Of a stretch of 64,000 nucleotides of DNA, positions 23,586 through 32,123 are shown one piece after another (the first letter of the stretch is position 1; every line of letters starts with the position of its first letter). The notes under the pieces are model-generated. The model saw only the letters and a list, made by a program, of their open reading frames with translations, was not told the origin of the DNA and made no database searches. The stretch is taken from contig NZ_LIVV01000010.1 of NCBI RefSeq assembly GCF_001905825.1, positions 186,001 through 250,000 of the forward strand, given 5' to 3'. This DNA comes from Streptomyces sp. CB02009. Lineage in GTDB: Bacteria > Actinomycetota > Actinomycetes > Streptomycetales > Streptomycetaceae. The position numbers were made by a program, and so were the translations under genes.

Positions 23586-24994
23586 CCGGCACCACCCCCC
23601 AGGACGACCCCGACCGCCCCCACGATCTCGTCGGCGTCGGCATCGGCCCCTTCAACCTCTCGCTCGCCGCCCTCGCCCACGGCGCCCCCGGCGGGCTCGC
23701 CACCGCCTTCTTCGAGCAGAAGCCGGCCTTCCACTGGCACCCGGGCCTCCTCATCGAGGGCGCCACGCTCCAGGTCCCGTTCCTCGCCGACCTGGTGACC
23801 CTCGCCGACCCGGCCAGCCCGTGGACCTTCCTCAACTACCTGAAGAGCCGCGAGCGCCTCTTCCCCTTCTACTTCGCCGAGAAGTTCCACATCCAGCGCG
23901 CCGAGTACGACGCCTACTGCCGCTGGGTCAGCGAGCGGCTCCCCGGTCTGCACTTCGGGCACCAGGTCGACTCCGTCCGCTGGAACCCCGAACGGCGCCT
24001 GTTCGAAGTCGACTTCACCCAGATCGACCCGGGCGGCGAGGCCGAGGCCCTGGGCCGCGCCTACACCCGCAACGTCGTCCTCGGCGTCGGCACCGAGCCC
24101 TACGTCCCCGAGCCGCTCAAGCCGCTCGCCGACGCCCCCGGTGTCCCCGTCTTCCACTCGGCCGACTACCTCGCGCACCGCGAGACACTCCTCGCCGCCG
24201 GGCACGTCACCGTCATCGGATCCGGCCAGTCCGGCGCCGAGGTCTTCCTCGACCTGCTCCGGGCCCGCCCCGCCGGGGCCGAGCGCATCCACTGGCTGGC
24301 CCGCACCGAGGCCTTCGCGCCGATGGAGTACTCCAAGCTCGGCCTCGAACACTTCACCCCGGACTACACCCGCTACTTCCACGCCCTGCCCGAGCCGGTA
24401 CGCGGCGAACTCATGCCCCGGCAATGGCAGTTGCACAAGGGCATCGACGCCGACACGATCGCCGCCATCCACGACGAGCTGTACCGCCGCACCCTGCACG
24501 GCGGCTGGCCGGAGGCCGTCCTCACCCCGGGCGTCCGGGTCCGGACCGCCGGCCGGGTGGCCACCACCCAGGTCGAGCTGCACCTGGAGCACCTCCAGCA
24601 GGGCACCCGCTCCCGCCTCACCACCGACGCCGTCGTCCTCGCCACCGGCTACCGGGAGCGCCCGGTCGACCGGATGCTCGCCGGACTCGACCCGTACCTC
24701 CGCCACGACTCCGCGGGGCGCGCCCGCGTCGACGAGCGGTACCGGCTCGTCCTCGACCCGTCCGTCACCGGCGCCGTGCACGTACAGAACGCCGAGCGGC
24801 ACACCCACGGCGTCGGCGCCCCCGACCTCGGCCTCGCGGCCTGGCGCAGCGCGACCATCCTCAACTCGATCACCGGCAAGGACCCCTACCCACTGCCCCG
24901 CCGCACCGCCTTCACCACCTTCGGCCTGGAGACACGAGAGGCGCCGAGCATCCCGGCCCAGGGCCAGAAGCTGACGCCTCTCGTACAGCAGTGA
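23582..24994 (+). CDS. Lysine N6-hydroxylase / ornithine N5-oxygenase family monooxygenase
   Basis: A 470-residue flavoprotein that hydroxylates the side-chain amine of lysine, ornithine or a diamine. FAD-binding motif GVGIGPFNLSLAA at about residues 19-31, NADPH motif VIGSGQSGAEVF, and the C-terminal VVLATGYRERP are the N-hydroxylase signatures (IucD/SidA/MbtG type). It overlaps the decarboxylase start (ATGA), forming a two-gene operon. In desferrioxamine or rhizobactin-like clusters these two steps are followed by acyl transfer and an NIS synthetase, and neither gene is present here. A 7-bp hairpin at 25004-25024 ends the operon. Confidence 0.88.
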   Translation: MTGTTPQDDPDRPHDLVGVGIGPFNLSLAALAHGAPGGLATAFFEQKPAFHWHPGLLIEGATLQVPFLADLVTLADPASPWTFLNYLKSRERLFPFYFAEKFHIQRAEYDAYCRWVSERLPGLHFGHQVDSVRWNPERRLFEVDFTQIDPGGEAEALGRAYTRNVVLGVGTEPYVPEPLKPLADAPGVPVFHSADYLAHRETLLAAGHVTVIGSGQSGAEVFLDLLRARPAGAERIHWLARTEAFAPMEYSKLGLEHFTPDYTRYFHALPEPVRGELMPRQWQLHKGIDADTIAAIHDELYRRTLHGGWPEAVLTPGVRVRTAGRVATTQVELHLEHLQQGTRSRLTTDAVVLATGYRERPVDRMLAGLDPYLRHDSAGRARVDERYRLVLDPSVTGAVHVQNAERHTHGVGAPDLGLAAWRSATILNSITGKDPYPLPRRTAFTTFGLETREAPSIPAQGQKLTPLVQQ

Positions 24995-25003
24995 GAACCC
25001 GAC

Positions 25004-25024
25004 GGGCCTCAGAAGACGAGGCCC
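25004..25024. terminator. Hairpin between convergent genes
   Basis: GGGCCTC at 25004-25010 pairs perfectly with GAGGCCC at 25018-25024 around AGAAGAC. It sits between the hydroxylase stop and the nucleotidase stop, so it is a likely bidirectional terminator. No T-run, as is common in Streptomyces. Confidence 0.55.
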
Positions 25025-25038
25025 CCGGAAGATGAGCC

Positions 25039-26841
25039 CTAGAAGACGGGGACGCCGTCCCGCGTCAGCTTCCAGTCCACCGAGGCGAACAGGGACGGGT
25101 CGACCGTCCCCTTGGCCTGCACCCACCGGATGATCGTGTTGCGGATCTCGTCCGAGTCGGCCCACAGCTGCTGGGCGCCGGCGACGTGCGGGAACGCGCC
25201 GCCGCCGCTCGCCCGGTAGTTGTTGACCGCGAGGACGAACTTCGCCGCCGGGTCGAGGGGCTTGCCCTCGAAGGACAGGTTCACGATCCGGGAACCGGCC
25301 GGCCTGGCGATGTCGATGTCGTACGTGAGCCCGGAGACGGCGTCGTAGTTGTAGTCGGGGATGCCGTCGGCGTTGGTCAGCTTCGCCGTGTCGACCGGAG
25401 CGCCCGCCGGGGTCTGGACGTAGTACCGCGCGGAGAACTCCAGGTAGTCCTTCAGCTGGGCGCCCGTCATCAGTCGGGCCTCCAGGGTGTTCTCGAACGG
25501 GTACAGGCCGGCGGCGTCCTTGATGGAGACCTGGCCGGCCGGGATACGGGCCGTCCGGGAGAAGCAGGAGGCCTGCGAGAGGACCGGCAGGGACGCGTGG
25601 GCGCCGCCCGCGAGGGCCGCCTTCACGGTCTCGGCCTGGACGACGTTGATCAGGTCGATGATCGGCTCGTCCTTCCACGGCGCGTCGGCCGTGGTCATCG
25701 CGGCCGTGGAGGTGCCGATGATCTGGTTGACGTACGCCACGACCTTCTTGTGCTCGTCCCCGAGCAGCCCGGTGATCTCCGGGTCCTCCGCCACCGTGTT
25801 GGAGTTGAGGACCTGCGCCGCGACCTTCTCGACGGTCCAGCGGCCCTTCTCCCACACCAGGTCGAAGTCGAAGAGGGTGAGGCGCTGGCCCCACTTCAGG
25901 GGCTCGGACAGGACGACGTCCTTGCCGGTCTCCTTGTTCTTCACCCGGTACTCGGGGATCTCGGTGTGCGCGTGGCCGACGAGGATCGCGTCGATGCCCG
26001 GCACCTGCTCGGCGACCAGCCCGGCCGCGTTCTCGATGTGCGGGAGCTGGTCACCGTACGAGGAGGTGCCGCTGGAACCGGAGTGCGCCGAGACGACGAC
26101 CACGTCCGCACCCATCGAGCGCAGCTTCGGCACCCATTTCGCGGCCTGCTCCTCGAGGCCGGGGAAGACCATCCGGCCGCTGACGTTGGCCTTGTCCCAG
26201 ATGGCGATGCCGGGGTTGGTCAGGCCGAGCACCGCGACCTTCACGTCCTTGCCGTGCGGGGTGCGCAGCCGGTGCATGCTGTACGGGGCGAACGCCGGGC
26301 GCAGGGTCTTGGCGTCGAGCGCGTTGGCCCCGAGCAGCGGGAAGTCGCACTGCTCCTCGAACTTGCGGAGCACCGGGATGCCGTAGTTGAACTCGTGGTT
26401 GCCGAGCGCGGCGGCGTCGTAGCCGATGGCGTTCATGGCCTGGGCCATCGGGTGGACCGGGCCGCGGCGGGCGGTGATCGGGTCGACCTTGGCGTAGTAG
26501 TACGACAGCTGGGTGCCCTGGATGGTGTCGCCGGCGTCGATGAGGAGGGTGTTGCGGCGGCCCTTCTCCTTCCGCACCTGGTCGACCAGCGTGGAGATCT
26601 TCGCCAGGCCCACGTCGTTGTGCGCCTTGTCGTCGAACTCCTTGTCCGTGAAGTAGTCCCAGTTGAAGACGTTGCCGTGCAGGTCGGTGGTGCCCATCAC
26701 GGTGAAGGAGTACCGCTTCCGCGGACGCGGGCGGCCGTGGCCGCCGTGGGCCTCGGCGGGAACGGCGACGGCTCCGGCGACGGCCACCCCGGCCCCGGCG
26801 GCGGCCGAGCGCTCCAGGAACGTCCTGCGGTTCAGCGGCAT
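25039..26841 (-). CDS. Secreted metallophosphatase / 5'-nucleotidase
   Basis: A 600-residue exported enzyme. A Tat signal (LNRRTFLERSAAAGAGVAV) is followed by the metallophosphoesterase domain: VMGTTDLHGNVFNWDYF (metal-binding Asp-His), LLIDAGDTIQG, AALGNHEFNYG (Asn-His) and ILVGHAHTEIP. From about 380 comes the 5'-nucleotidase C-terminal domain that holds the nucleotide, with VNNYRASGGGAFPHV. It probably cleaves phosphate from nucleotides or 2',3'-cyclic nucleotides outside the membrane. ATG 26841 is preferred because AAGGGGAGAG precedes it. It is divergent from the SIMPL gene by 160 bp. Confidence 0.92.
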   Translation of the reverse strand: MPLNRRTFLERSAAAGAGVAVAGAVAVPAEAHGGHGRPRPRKRYSFTVMGTTDLHGNVFNWDYFTDKEFDDKAHNDVGLAKISTLVDQVRKEKGRRNTLLIDAGDTIQGTQLSYYYAKVDPITARRGPVHPMAQAMNAIGYDAAALGNHEFNYGIPVLRKFEEQCDFPLLGANALDAKTLRPAFAPYSMHRLRTPHGKDVKVAVLGLTNPGIAIWDKANVSGRMVFPGLEEQAAKWVPKLRSMGADVVVVSAHSGSSGTSSYGDQLPHIENAAGLVAEQVPGIDAILVGHAHTEIPEYRVKNKETGKDVVLSEPLKWGQRLTLFDFDLVWEKGRWTVEKVAAQVLNSNTVAEDPEITGLLGDEHKKVVAYVNQIIGTSTAAMTTADAPWKDEPIIDLINVVQAETVKAALAGGAHASLPVLSQASCFSRTARIPAGQVSIKDAAGLYPFENTLEARLMTGAQLKDYLEFSARYYVQTPAGAPVDTAKLTNADGIPDYNYDAVSGLTYDIDIARPAGSRIVNLSFEGKPLDPAAKFVLAVNNYRASGGGAFPHVAGAQQLWADSDEIRNTIIRWVQAKGTVDPSLFASVDWKLTRDGVPVF

Positions 26842-26958
26842 GTGTTCTCTCCCCTTGTGGTTCCGTGCCGTCGGCGCCGACCGTGGCGCACAACGCGCGT
26901 AGATTCTGACCCGGACAGCCACGTCGGCGACAGGGCTTTCGGGTCACGGAGTGGGAAA

Positions 26959-26987
26959 GTGTTCGGTGGACGATCGCTGCCGAACAC
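26959..26987. promoter_or_regulatory. 8-bp inverted repeat upstream of SIMPL gene
   Basis: GTGTTCGG at 26959-26966 and CCGAACAC at 26980-26987 are perfectly complementary around a 13-nt spacer. The repeat ends right before the GGAGGAGT ribosome site of the SIMPL gene, so it is either an operator or a leader hairpin that can hide the site. Confidence 0.5.
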
Positions 26988-27001
26988 GGAGGAGTCAGGA
27001 C

Positions 27002-27685
27002 GTGACGCAGGAACACGCGACCCCGGAAGCGCCCCAGGTGACGGTCCGCGGAGAGGGACGGCTGGAGGTCGACCCGGAACTCGCCCGCATCTGGGTCGCC
27101 GTCTCCGCCCGGGGACCCGACCGCTCGACGACCCTCGCGGACCTCACCCGCCGCAACGCCCAGGTGCTCGACCTGGTCAAGGCGCAGGGCTCCGCGGTGG
27201 AGAAGCTGGAGACCGGCAGCTTCTCGATCTCCCCCGAACTCACCCGCAAGGGACGGGGGGAGCGGGTGCACGCCTTCCACGGCCGGGTGCGGGTCACGGC
27301 CGAGCTGACCGACTTCACCGTCCTCGGCGAGCTGGTGACCCGGCTCGCCGACCTGGAGCTGACGAGCGTCGACGGCCCCTGGTGGTTCCTGCGCCCCGCC
27401 TCCCCGGCGTACGCGGAGGCCCGCAGGCTCGCGGTGGACGAGGCGGTGCAGCGGGCGCGTGCCTACGCCGAGGCGCTCGGCACCTCGCTCTCCTCACTCC
27501 TCGAACTGTCGGACGCGGGGGTGGCGGAGCCGATGATGCCGCGGCGGGCGGCCTTCGGCTCGGCGGCGGTGGCGTACGCGGCGGAAGGCGCCGGAGAGGC
27601 CCCGCCGCTCGACCTCGAACCGCAGCGCCAGACAGTGACCGCCGAGGTCGTGGCGCGCTTCACGATGCGGCCGCCCGCACTCTGA
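27002..27685 (+). CDS. SIMPL domain protein (oxidative stress defence type)
   Basis: A 227-residue protein with the conserved start VTVRGEGRLEVDPELARIWV and a SIMPL fold of beta/alpha units (BP26/OMP28 family). There is no signal peptide. Members are linked to oxidative-stress or cell-envelope roles in bacteria, but no activity is known. GTG 27002 has a GGAGGAGT ribosome site 8 nt upstream. It is followed by two hairpins before pyk. Confidence 0.85.
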   Translation: MTQEHATPEAPQVTVRGEGRLEVDPELARIWVAVSARGPDRSTTLADLTRRNAQVLDLVKAQGSAVEKLETGSFSISPELTRKGRGERVHAFHGRVRVTAELTDFTVLGELVTRLADLELTSVDGPWWFLRPASPAYAEARRLAVDEAVQRARAYAEALGTSLSSLLELSDAGVAEPMMPRRAAFGSAAVAYAAEGAGEAPPLDLEPQRQTVTAEVVARFTMRPPAL

Positions 27686-27693
27686 GACAGGGG

Positions 27694-27734
27694 GCGCCGG
27701 GGCGCGTAAATCGCTCATCGGAGCACCCCGGCGC
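27694..27734 (+). terminator. Hairpin after SIMPL gene
   Basis: GCGCCGGGG at 27694-27702 pairs with CCCCGGCGC at 27726-27734 (9 bp, 23-nt loop). It is just past the SIMPL stop and is a candidate factor-independent terminator without U-tract. Confidence 0.5.
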
Positions 27735-27751
27735 ACAGATTCAAGACTTGT

Positions 27752-27778
27752 CAACAGCCTTTCACGGAAAGGTTGTTG
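27752..27778 (+). terminator. AT-richer 12-bp hairpin upstream of pyk
   Basis: CAACAGCCTTTC and GAAAGGTTGTTG pair with one mismatch around a 3-nt loop (ACG). It lies between the SIMPL gene and the pyk promoter. It may end upstream transcription or act as an operator for pyk. Confidence 0.5.
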
Positions 27779-27819
27779 AGTAGTCATGTCTTGCCAACTC
27801 GCTACTGGTGGGTAAGGCC

Positions 27820-27825
27820 TAGGCT
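27820..27825 (+). promoter_or_regulatory. -10 hexamer of leaderless pyk
   Basis: TAGGCT ends 6 nt before the pyk ATG (27832), and no GGAGG-like sequence lies between. Transcription would begin at or next to the A of the start codon, giving a leaderless mRNA. Confidence 0.5.
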
Positions 27826-27831
27826 CGACCC

Positions 27832-29259
27832 ATGCGCCGAGCGAAAATCGTTTGTACCCTTGGGCCCGCCACCGAAACATACGACCAGATCAAGTCGTTG
27901 ATCGAGGCCGGAATGGACGTGGCCCGCCTCAACCTCAGCCACGGCTCCTACGCCGAGCACGAGGAGCGCTACCAGCGCGTACGCAAAGCCTCCGACGAGA
28001 CCGGCCGCAGCATCGGAGTCCTCGCCGACCTTCAAGGCCCGAAGATTCGCCTCGGCCGCTTCCGCGAAGGCCCCGTACTCCTTGAACGCGGCGACGAGTT
28101 CACCATCACCGTCGAACCGATGGAAGGCGACCGCCACTGCTGCGGCACGACCTACTCCGGCCTCGCCGCCGACGTCACCGCCGGTGAGCGCATCCTCGTC
28201 GACGACGGCCGCGTCACCCTCGAGGTCGTCTCCGTCGACGGACCCCGGGTGAACACCGTCGTGATCGAAGGCGGCATGGTCTCCGACAACAAGGGCCTCA
28301 ACCTGCCCGGCGTCGCCGTCTCCGTCCCCGCCCTCTCCGAGAAGGACATCGAGGACCTGCGCTGGGCGCTGCGCATCGGCGCCGACGTCATCGCGCTCTC
28401 CTTCGTCCGCAGCGCCCGCGACATCGACGACGTCCACCGGATCATGGACGAGGAGGGCCGCCGGCTGCCCGTCATCGCCAAGATCGAGAAGCCGCAGGCC
28501 GTCGAGAACATCGAGGAGATCGTCGCCGCCTTCGACGGCATCATGGTCGCCCGCGGCGACCTCGGCGTCGAGATGCCGCTGGAGCAGGTGCCGATCGTCC
28601 AGAAGCGCGCCGTCAAGCTCGCCAAGCGGAACGCCAAGCCGGTCATCGTCGCCACCCAGATGCTCGACTCGATGATCGACAACTCCCGCCCCACCCGCGC
28701 GGAGGCCAGCGACGTGGCGAACGCCGTCATCGACGGCACCGACGCGGTGATGCTCTCCGGCGAGACCAGCGTCGGCCGCTTCCCGATCGAGACCGTGCGC
28801 ACCATGAGCCGGATCGTCGAGGCCGCCGAGGAGGACGTCCTGGCCAAGGGCCTCCCGCCCCTCACCGACCGCAACAAGCCCCGCACCCAGGGCGGCGCGG
28901 TCGCCCGCGCGGCCGCCGAGATGGGCGACTTCCTCGGCGCCAAGTTCCTCGTCGCCTTCACCCAGTCCGGCGACACGGTCAAGCGCCTCTCCCGCTACCG
29001 CTCGCCGATCCCGCTCCTCGCCTTCACCCCCGACCCGGCGACGCGCTCCCAGCTCAACCTCACCTGGGGCGTCGAGACCTTCCTCGGCCCGCACGTCGAC
29101 TCGACGGACGCGATGGTGGCCCAGGTCGACGAGGAACTCCTCCGGATCGGCCGCTGCCGTCCCGGCGACATCGTGGTGATCACGGCCGGCTCCCCGCCGG
29201 GAGTCGCGGGCTCGACGAACCTGGTACGGGTCCACCACATCGGGGACCCGCTGACGTAG
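27832..29259 (+). CDS. pyk: Pyruvate kinase
   Basis: A 475-residue pyruvate kinase converting phosphoenolpyruvate and ADP to pyruvate and ATP in glycolysis. MRRAKIVCTLGPATE is the start of the A domain. GADVIALSFVRSARD, IAKIEKPQAVENIEEI, GIMVARGDLGVEMPLEQV and ATQMLDSMI cover the active site, including the metal and PEP residues. The C-terminal domain ends at TAGSPPGVAGSTNLVRVH. The length matches bacterial type-II pyruvate kinases. It is probably leaderless (TAGGCT at 27820). The pyk, tRNA and pdtaR block is conserved near polA in related actinobacteria. Confidence 0.96.
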   Translation: MRRAKIVCTLGPATETYDQIKSLIEAGMDVARLNLSHGSYAEHEERYQRVRKASDETGRSIGVLADLQGPKIRLGRFREGPVLLERGDEFTITVEPMEGDRHCCGTTYSGLAADVTAGERILVDDGRVTLEVVSVDGPRVNTVVIEGGMVSDNKGLNLPGVAVSVPALSEKDIEDLRWALRIGADVIALSFVRSARDIDDVHRIMDEEGRRLPVIAKIEKPQAVENIEEIVAAFDGIMVARGDLGVEMPLEQVPIVQKRAVKLAKRNAKPVIVATQMLDSMIDNSRPTRAEASDVANAVIDGTDAVMLSGETSVGRFPIETVRTMSRIVEAAEEDVLAKGLPPLTDRNKPRTQGGAVARAAAEMGDFLGAKFLVAFTQSGDTVKRLSRYRSPIPLLAFTPDPATRSQLNLTWGVETFLGPHVDSTDAMVAQVDEELLRIGRCRPGDIVVITAGSPPGVAGSTNLVRVHHIGDPLT

Positions 29260-29366
29260 GGCTCAGTGCGTGGGGCCGACGTGGCGGTCCATGAGGGTGA
29301 CGTCGTCCCGCCGTGCCAGAGAGACGTCCTGCGCCCCGGCCGCCCGGCGCCTGCTCCGCCAGGCCG

Positions 29367-29392
29367 CACCGACATGCTTCGGCGTGTCGGTG
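29367..29392 (+). terminator. UUCG-loop hairpin after pyk
   Basis: CACCGACATGC and GCGTGTCGGTG pair over 11 positions (one G-T) around a TTCG tetraloop. It follows pyk by 108 bp and fits a strong factor-independent terminator. The 29260-29462 gap has no convincing gene; a 48-codon minus-strand frame (29409 to 29263) runs through this stem and was rejected. Confidence 0.65.
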
Positions 29393-29442
29393 GGCGGCCG
29401 CGTGGTCACGCGTGTGGGTGACGATCGCTGACTGCTCGTCGG

Positions 29443-29457
29443 CCTTCGAATCGAAGG
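29443..29457 (-). terminator. Small hairpin 3' of the tRNA
   Basis: CCTTCGA and TCGAAGG flank one base, just after a CTTTTCC run that follows the tRNA 3' end on the minus strand. The pairing is short, but it could help stop transcription or mark processing. Confidence 0.35.
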
Positions 29458-29462
29458 AAAAG

Positions 29463-29537
29463 TGCCCCAGGTGGGATTCGAACCCACACTGTCCGCTGTT
29501 TGAGAGCGGCCTCTCTGACCAGTTGGAGTACTGGGGC
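29463..29537 (-). tRNA. tRNA with Leu(CAA) anticodon, short variable loop
   Basis: Read on the minus strand from 29537 it folds as a 75-nt cloverleaf: acceptor stem GCCCCAG with CTGGGGC, TA at positions 8-9, D arm with CAACTGG, anticodon stem CCGCT with AGCGG, loop CTCAAAC (U33, anticodon CAA, A37), a 5-nt variable loop, T arm GTGGG TTCGAAT CCCAC, and discriminator A. CCA is not encoded. Two points are odd: leucine tRNAs normally have a long variable arm, and the D stem pairs only 3 bp cleanly. The position next to pdtaR is conserved in actinobacteria as I recall. The gene is certain; the amino acid is less so. Confidence 0.85.
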
Positions 29538-29635
29538 CTTCGAAAGCGAGGACGTTACCGCCCCTGCGGGGCACCACATTACAGGAGCTAGGTAGGCTCA
29601 GGGGAGCAGTACTTGCCCCGCAACGAGGAGCTCCC

Positions 29636-30289
29636 GTGACCGCCCCCGAGTCGCCCCAGCCCGCCGACGACGCCGACGCGTCGCACGTCCCGCCGCTGAC
29701 GACCCGCGTCGTCATCGCCGAGGACGAGGCCCTCATCCGCCTCGATCTCAAAGAGATGCTGGAGGAAGAGGGCTACACGGTCGTCGGCGAGGCCGGTGAC
29801 GGCGCCAAGGCCGTCGAGCTGGCCCGCGAGCACCGCCCCGACCTCGTCATCCTCGACGTGAAGATGCCCGTCCTCGACGGCATCTCGGCCGCGGAGAAGA
29901 TCGCCGGCGAGTCCATCGCCCCCGTCCTCATGCTCACCGCGTTCTCGCAGCGCGAGCTCGTCGAGCGGGCCCGGGACGCCGGTGCCATGGCGTACCTCGT
30001 GAAGCCGTTCAGCAAGAGCGACGTGGTGCCGGCCATCGAGATGGCCGTGTCCCGCTTCTCCGAACTGCGCGCCCTGGAGCAGGAGGTCGCCGACCTCTCC
30101 CAGCGGCTGGAGACCCGCAAGCTGGTCGACCGTGCCAAGTCCGTCCTGCAGACCCAGTACGGGCTGACGGAGCCGGCCGCGTTCCGCTGGATCCAGAAGA
30201 CGTCCATGGACCGGCGCATGTCCATGCAGCAGGTCGCCGAGGCCGTCATCGAGGACGCCGAGGAGAAGAAGGCGGCCAAGGGCCAGTAG
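29636..30289 (+). CDS. pdtaR: ANTAR response regulator, PdtaR type
   Basis: A 217-residue two-domain regulator. Residues 24-140 form the receiver domain with acidic AEDEALIRLD, phosphorylation site Asp74 in VILDVKMPVLDG, TAFSQRELVERA and Lys in YLVKPF. Residues about 143-205 are the ANTAR RNA-binding domain, with KLVDRAKSVLQTQYGLTEPAAF and RRMSMQQVAEAVIE. PdtaR proteins are phosphorylated by the PdtaS histidine kinase and bind paired hexaloop RNA hairpins to prevent termination. The kinase is not in the window. GTG 29636 follows GAGGAG. It ends at a strong terminator (30319-30354). Confidence 0.94.
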   Translation: MTAPESPQPADDADASHVPPLTTRVVIAEDEALIRLDLKEMLEEEGYTVVGEAGDGAKAVELAREHRPDLVILDVKMPVLDGISAAEKIAGESIAPVLMLTAFSQRELVERARDAGAMAYLVKPFSKSDVVPAIEMAVSRFSELRALEQEVADLSQRLETRKLVDRAKSVLQTQYGLTEPAAFRWIQKTSMDRRMSMQQVAEAVIEDAEEKKAAKGQ

Positions 30290-30318
30290 CCCCGCCCGCC
30301 CCGCCGTACGCGTACGGA

Positions 30319-30354
30319 GAAGGCCCGCCCCACGGCTCTGTGGGGCGGGCCTTC
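30319..30354. terminator. Bidirectional terminator between pdtaR and livF
   Basis: GAAGGCCCGCCCCAC and GTGGGGCGGGCCTTC are a perfect 15-bp stem with a 6-nt loop, followed by a T-richer CTGTCTG. The genes on both sides end here (convergent). A perfect 14-bp palindrome, CCGTACGCGTACGG, lies just before it at 30304-30317. Confidence 0.85.
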
Positions 30355-30378
30355 TGTCTGCGGTGCCGACCTGGCGGG

Positions 30379-31091
30379 TCAGTCCTCGCCGAGGTACGCC
30401 TTGCGGACGGACTCGTCGTGGAGCAGGTTCTGGCCGGTGCCGGAGAGCACGACCTTGCCGATCTCCATCACGTGGCCGTGGTCCGCGAGGGCGAGCGCGG
30501 CCTGGGCGTTCTGCTCGACGAGCAGGATCGTGGTGCCCTGGGCCTTCAGCTCGGCGATGGTGGCCATGATCTTCTGCATCATGATCGGCGAGAGGCCCAT
30601 GGAGGGCTCGTCGAGCATGAGCAGCTTCGGCTGGGACATCAGCGCCCGGCCCATGGCGAGCATCTGCTGCTCGCCGCCGGAGAGCGTGCCGGCGGCCTGC
30701 TTGCGACGCTCGCCCAGGATCGGGAAGAGGTCGTAGGCGCGCTGGACGTCCTTGGCGATGCCCGCGGTGTCCTTCCGGAGGAAGGCGCCGAGGAGGAGGT
30801 TCTCCTCGATCGTCATCCGGGGGAAGATGTGGCGGCCTTCGGGGGAGTGGGCCAGACCCAGCGAGACGATCTTGTGTGCGGGGATCTTGCGGAGGGACTT
30901 GCCCTCGAACTTGATCTGGCCGCCGACCGGCTTGAGGAGCCCGGAGAGGGTCCGCAGGGTGGTGGTCTTCCCGGCGCCGTTGGTGCCGATGAGGGTGACG
31001 ACCTCACCGGCGTCGACGGAGAAGGAGATGCCCTTGACGGCCTCGATCTTTCCGTAGGCGACGCGCAGGTCCTCGACTTCGAGCAGTGCGG

Positions 31092-31095
<4 letters not shown>
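30379..31095 (-). CDS. livF: Branched-chain amino-acid ABC transporter ATP-binding protein LivF
   Basis: A 238-residue ATPase of the second LivF type. Walker A GTNGAGKT, Q-loop region, signature LSGGEQQML, Walker B LLMLDEPSMGL, and H-loop VEQN are all present. It pairs with LivG to power uptake of leucine, isoleucine and valine (or related amides). The start overlaps the livG stop by 4 bp. Last gene in the livK-H-M-G-F operon. Confidence 0.94.
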
Positions 31096-32120
<1,025 letters not shown>

Positions 32121-32123
32121 GGT

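Noticed and set aside
29263..29409. 48-codon minus-strand frame after pyk ending DRHVGPTH
   Set aside because: It has no ribosome site and passes through the strong UUCG-loop terminator stem at 29367-29392.
29313..29591. 92-codon plus-strand frame covering the tRNA
   Set aside because: It reads through the tRNA gene and the pyk terminator, with no conserved sequence.
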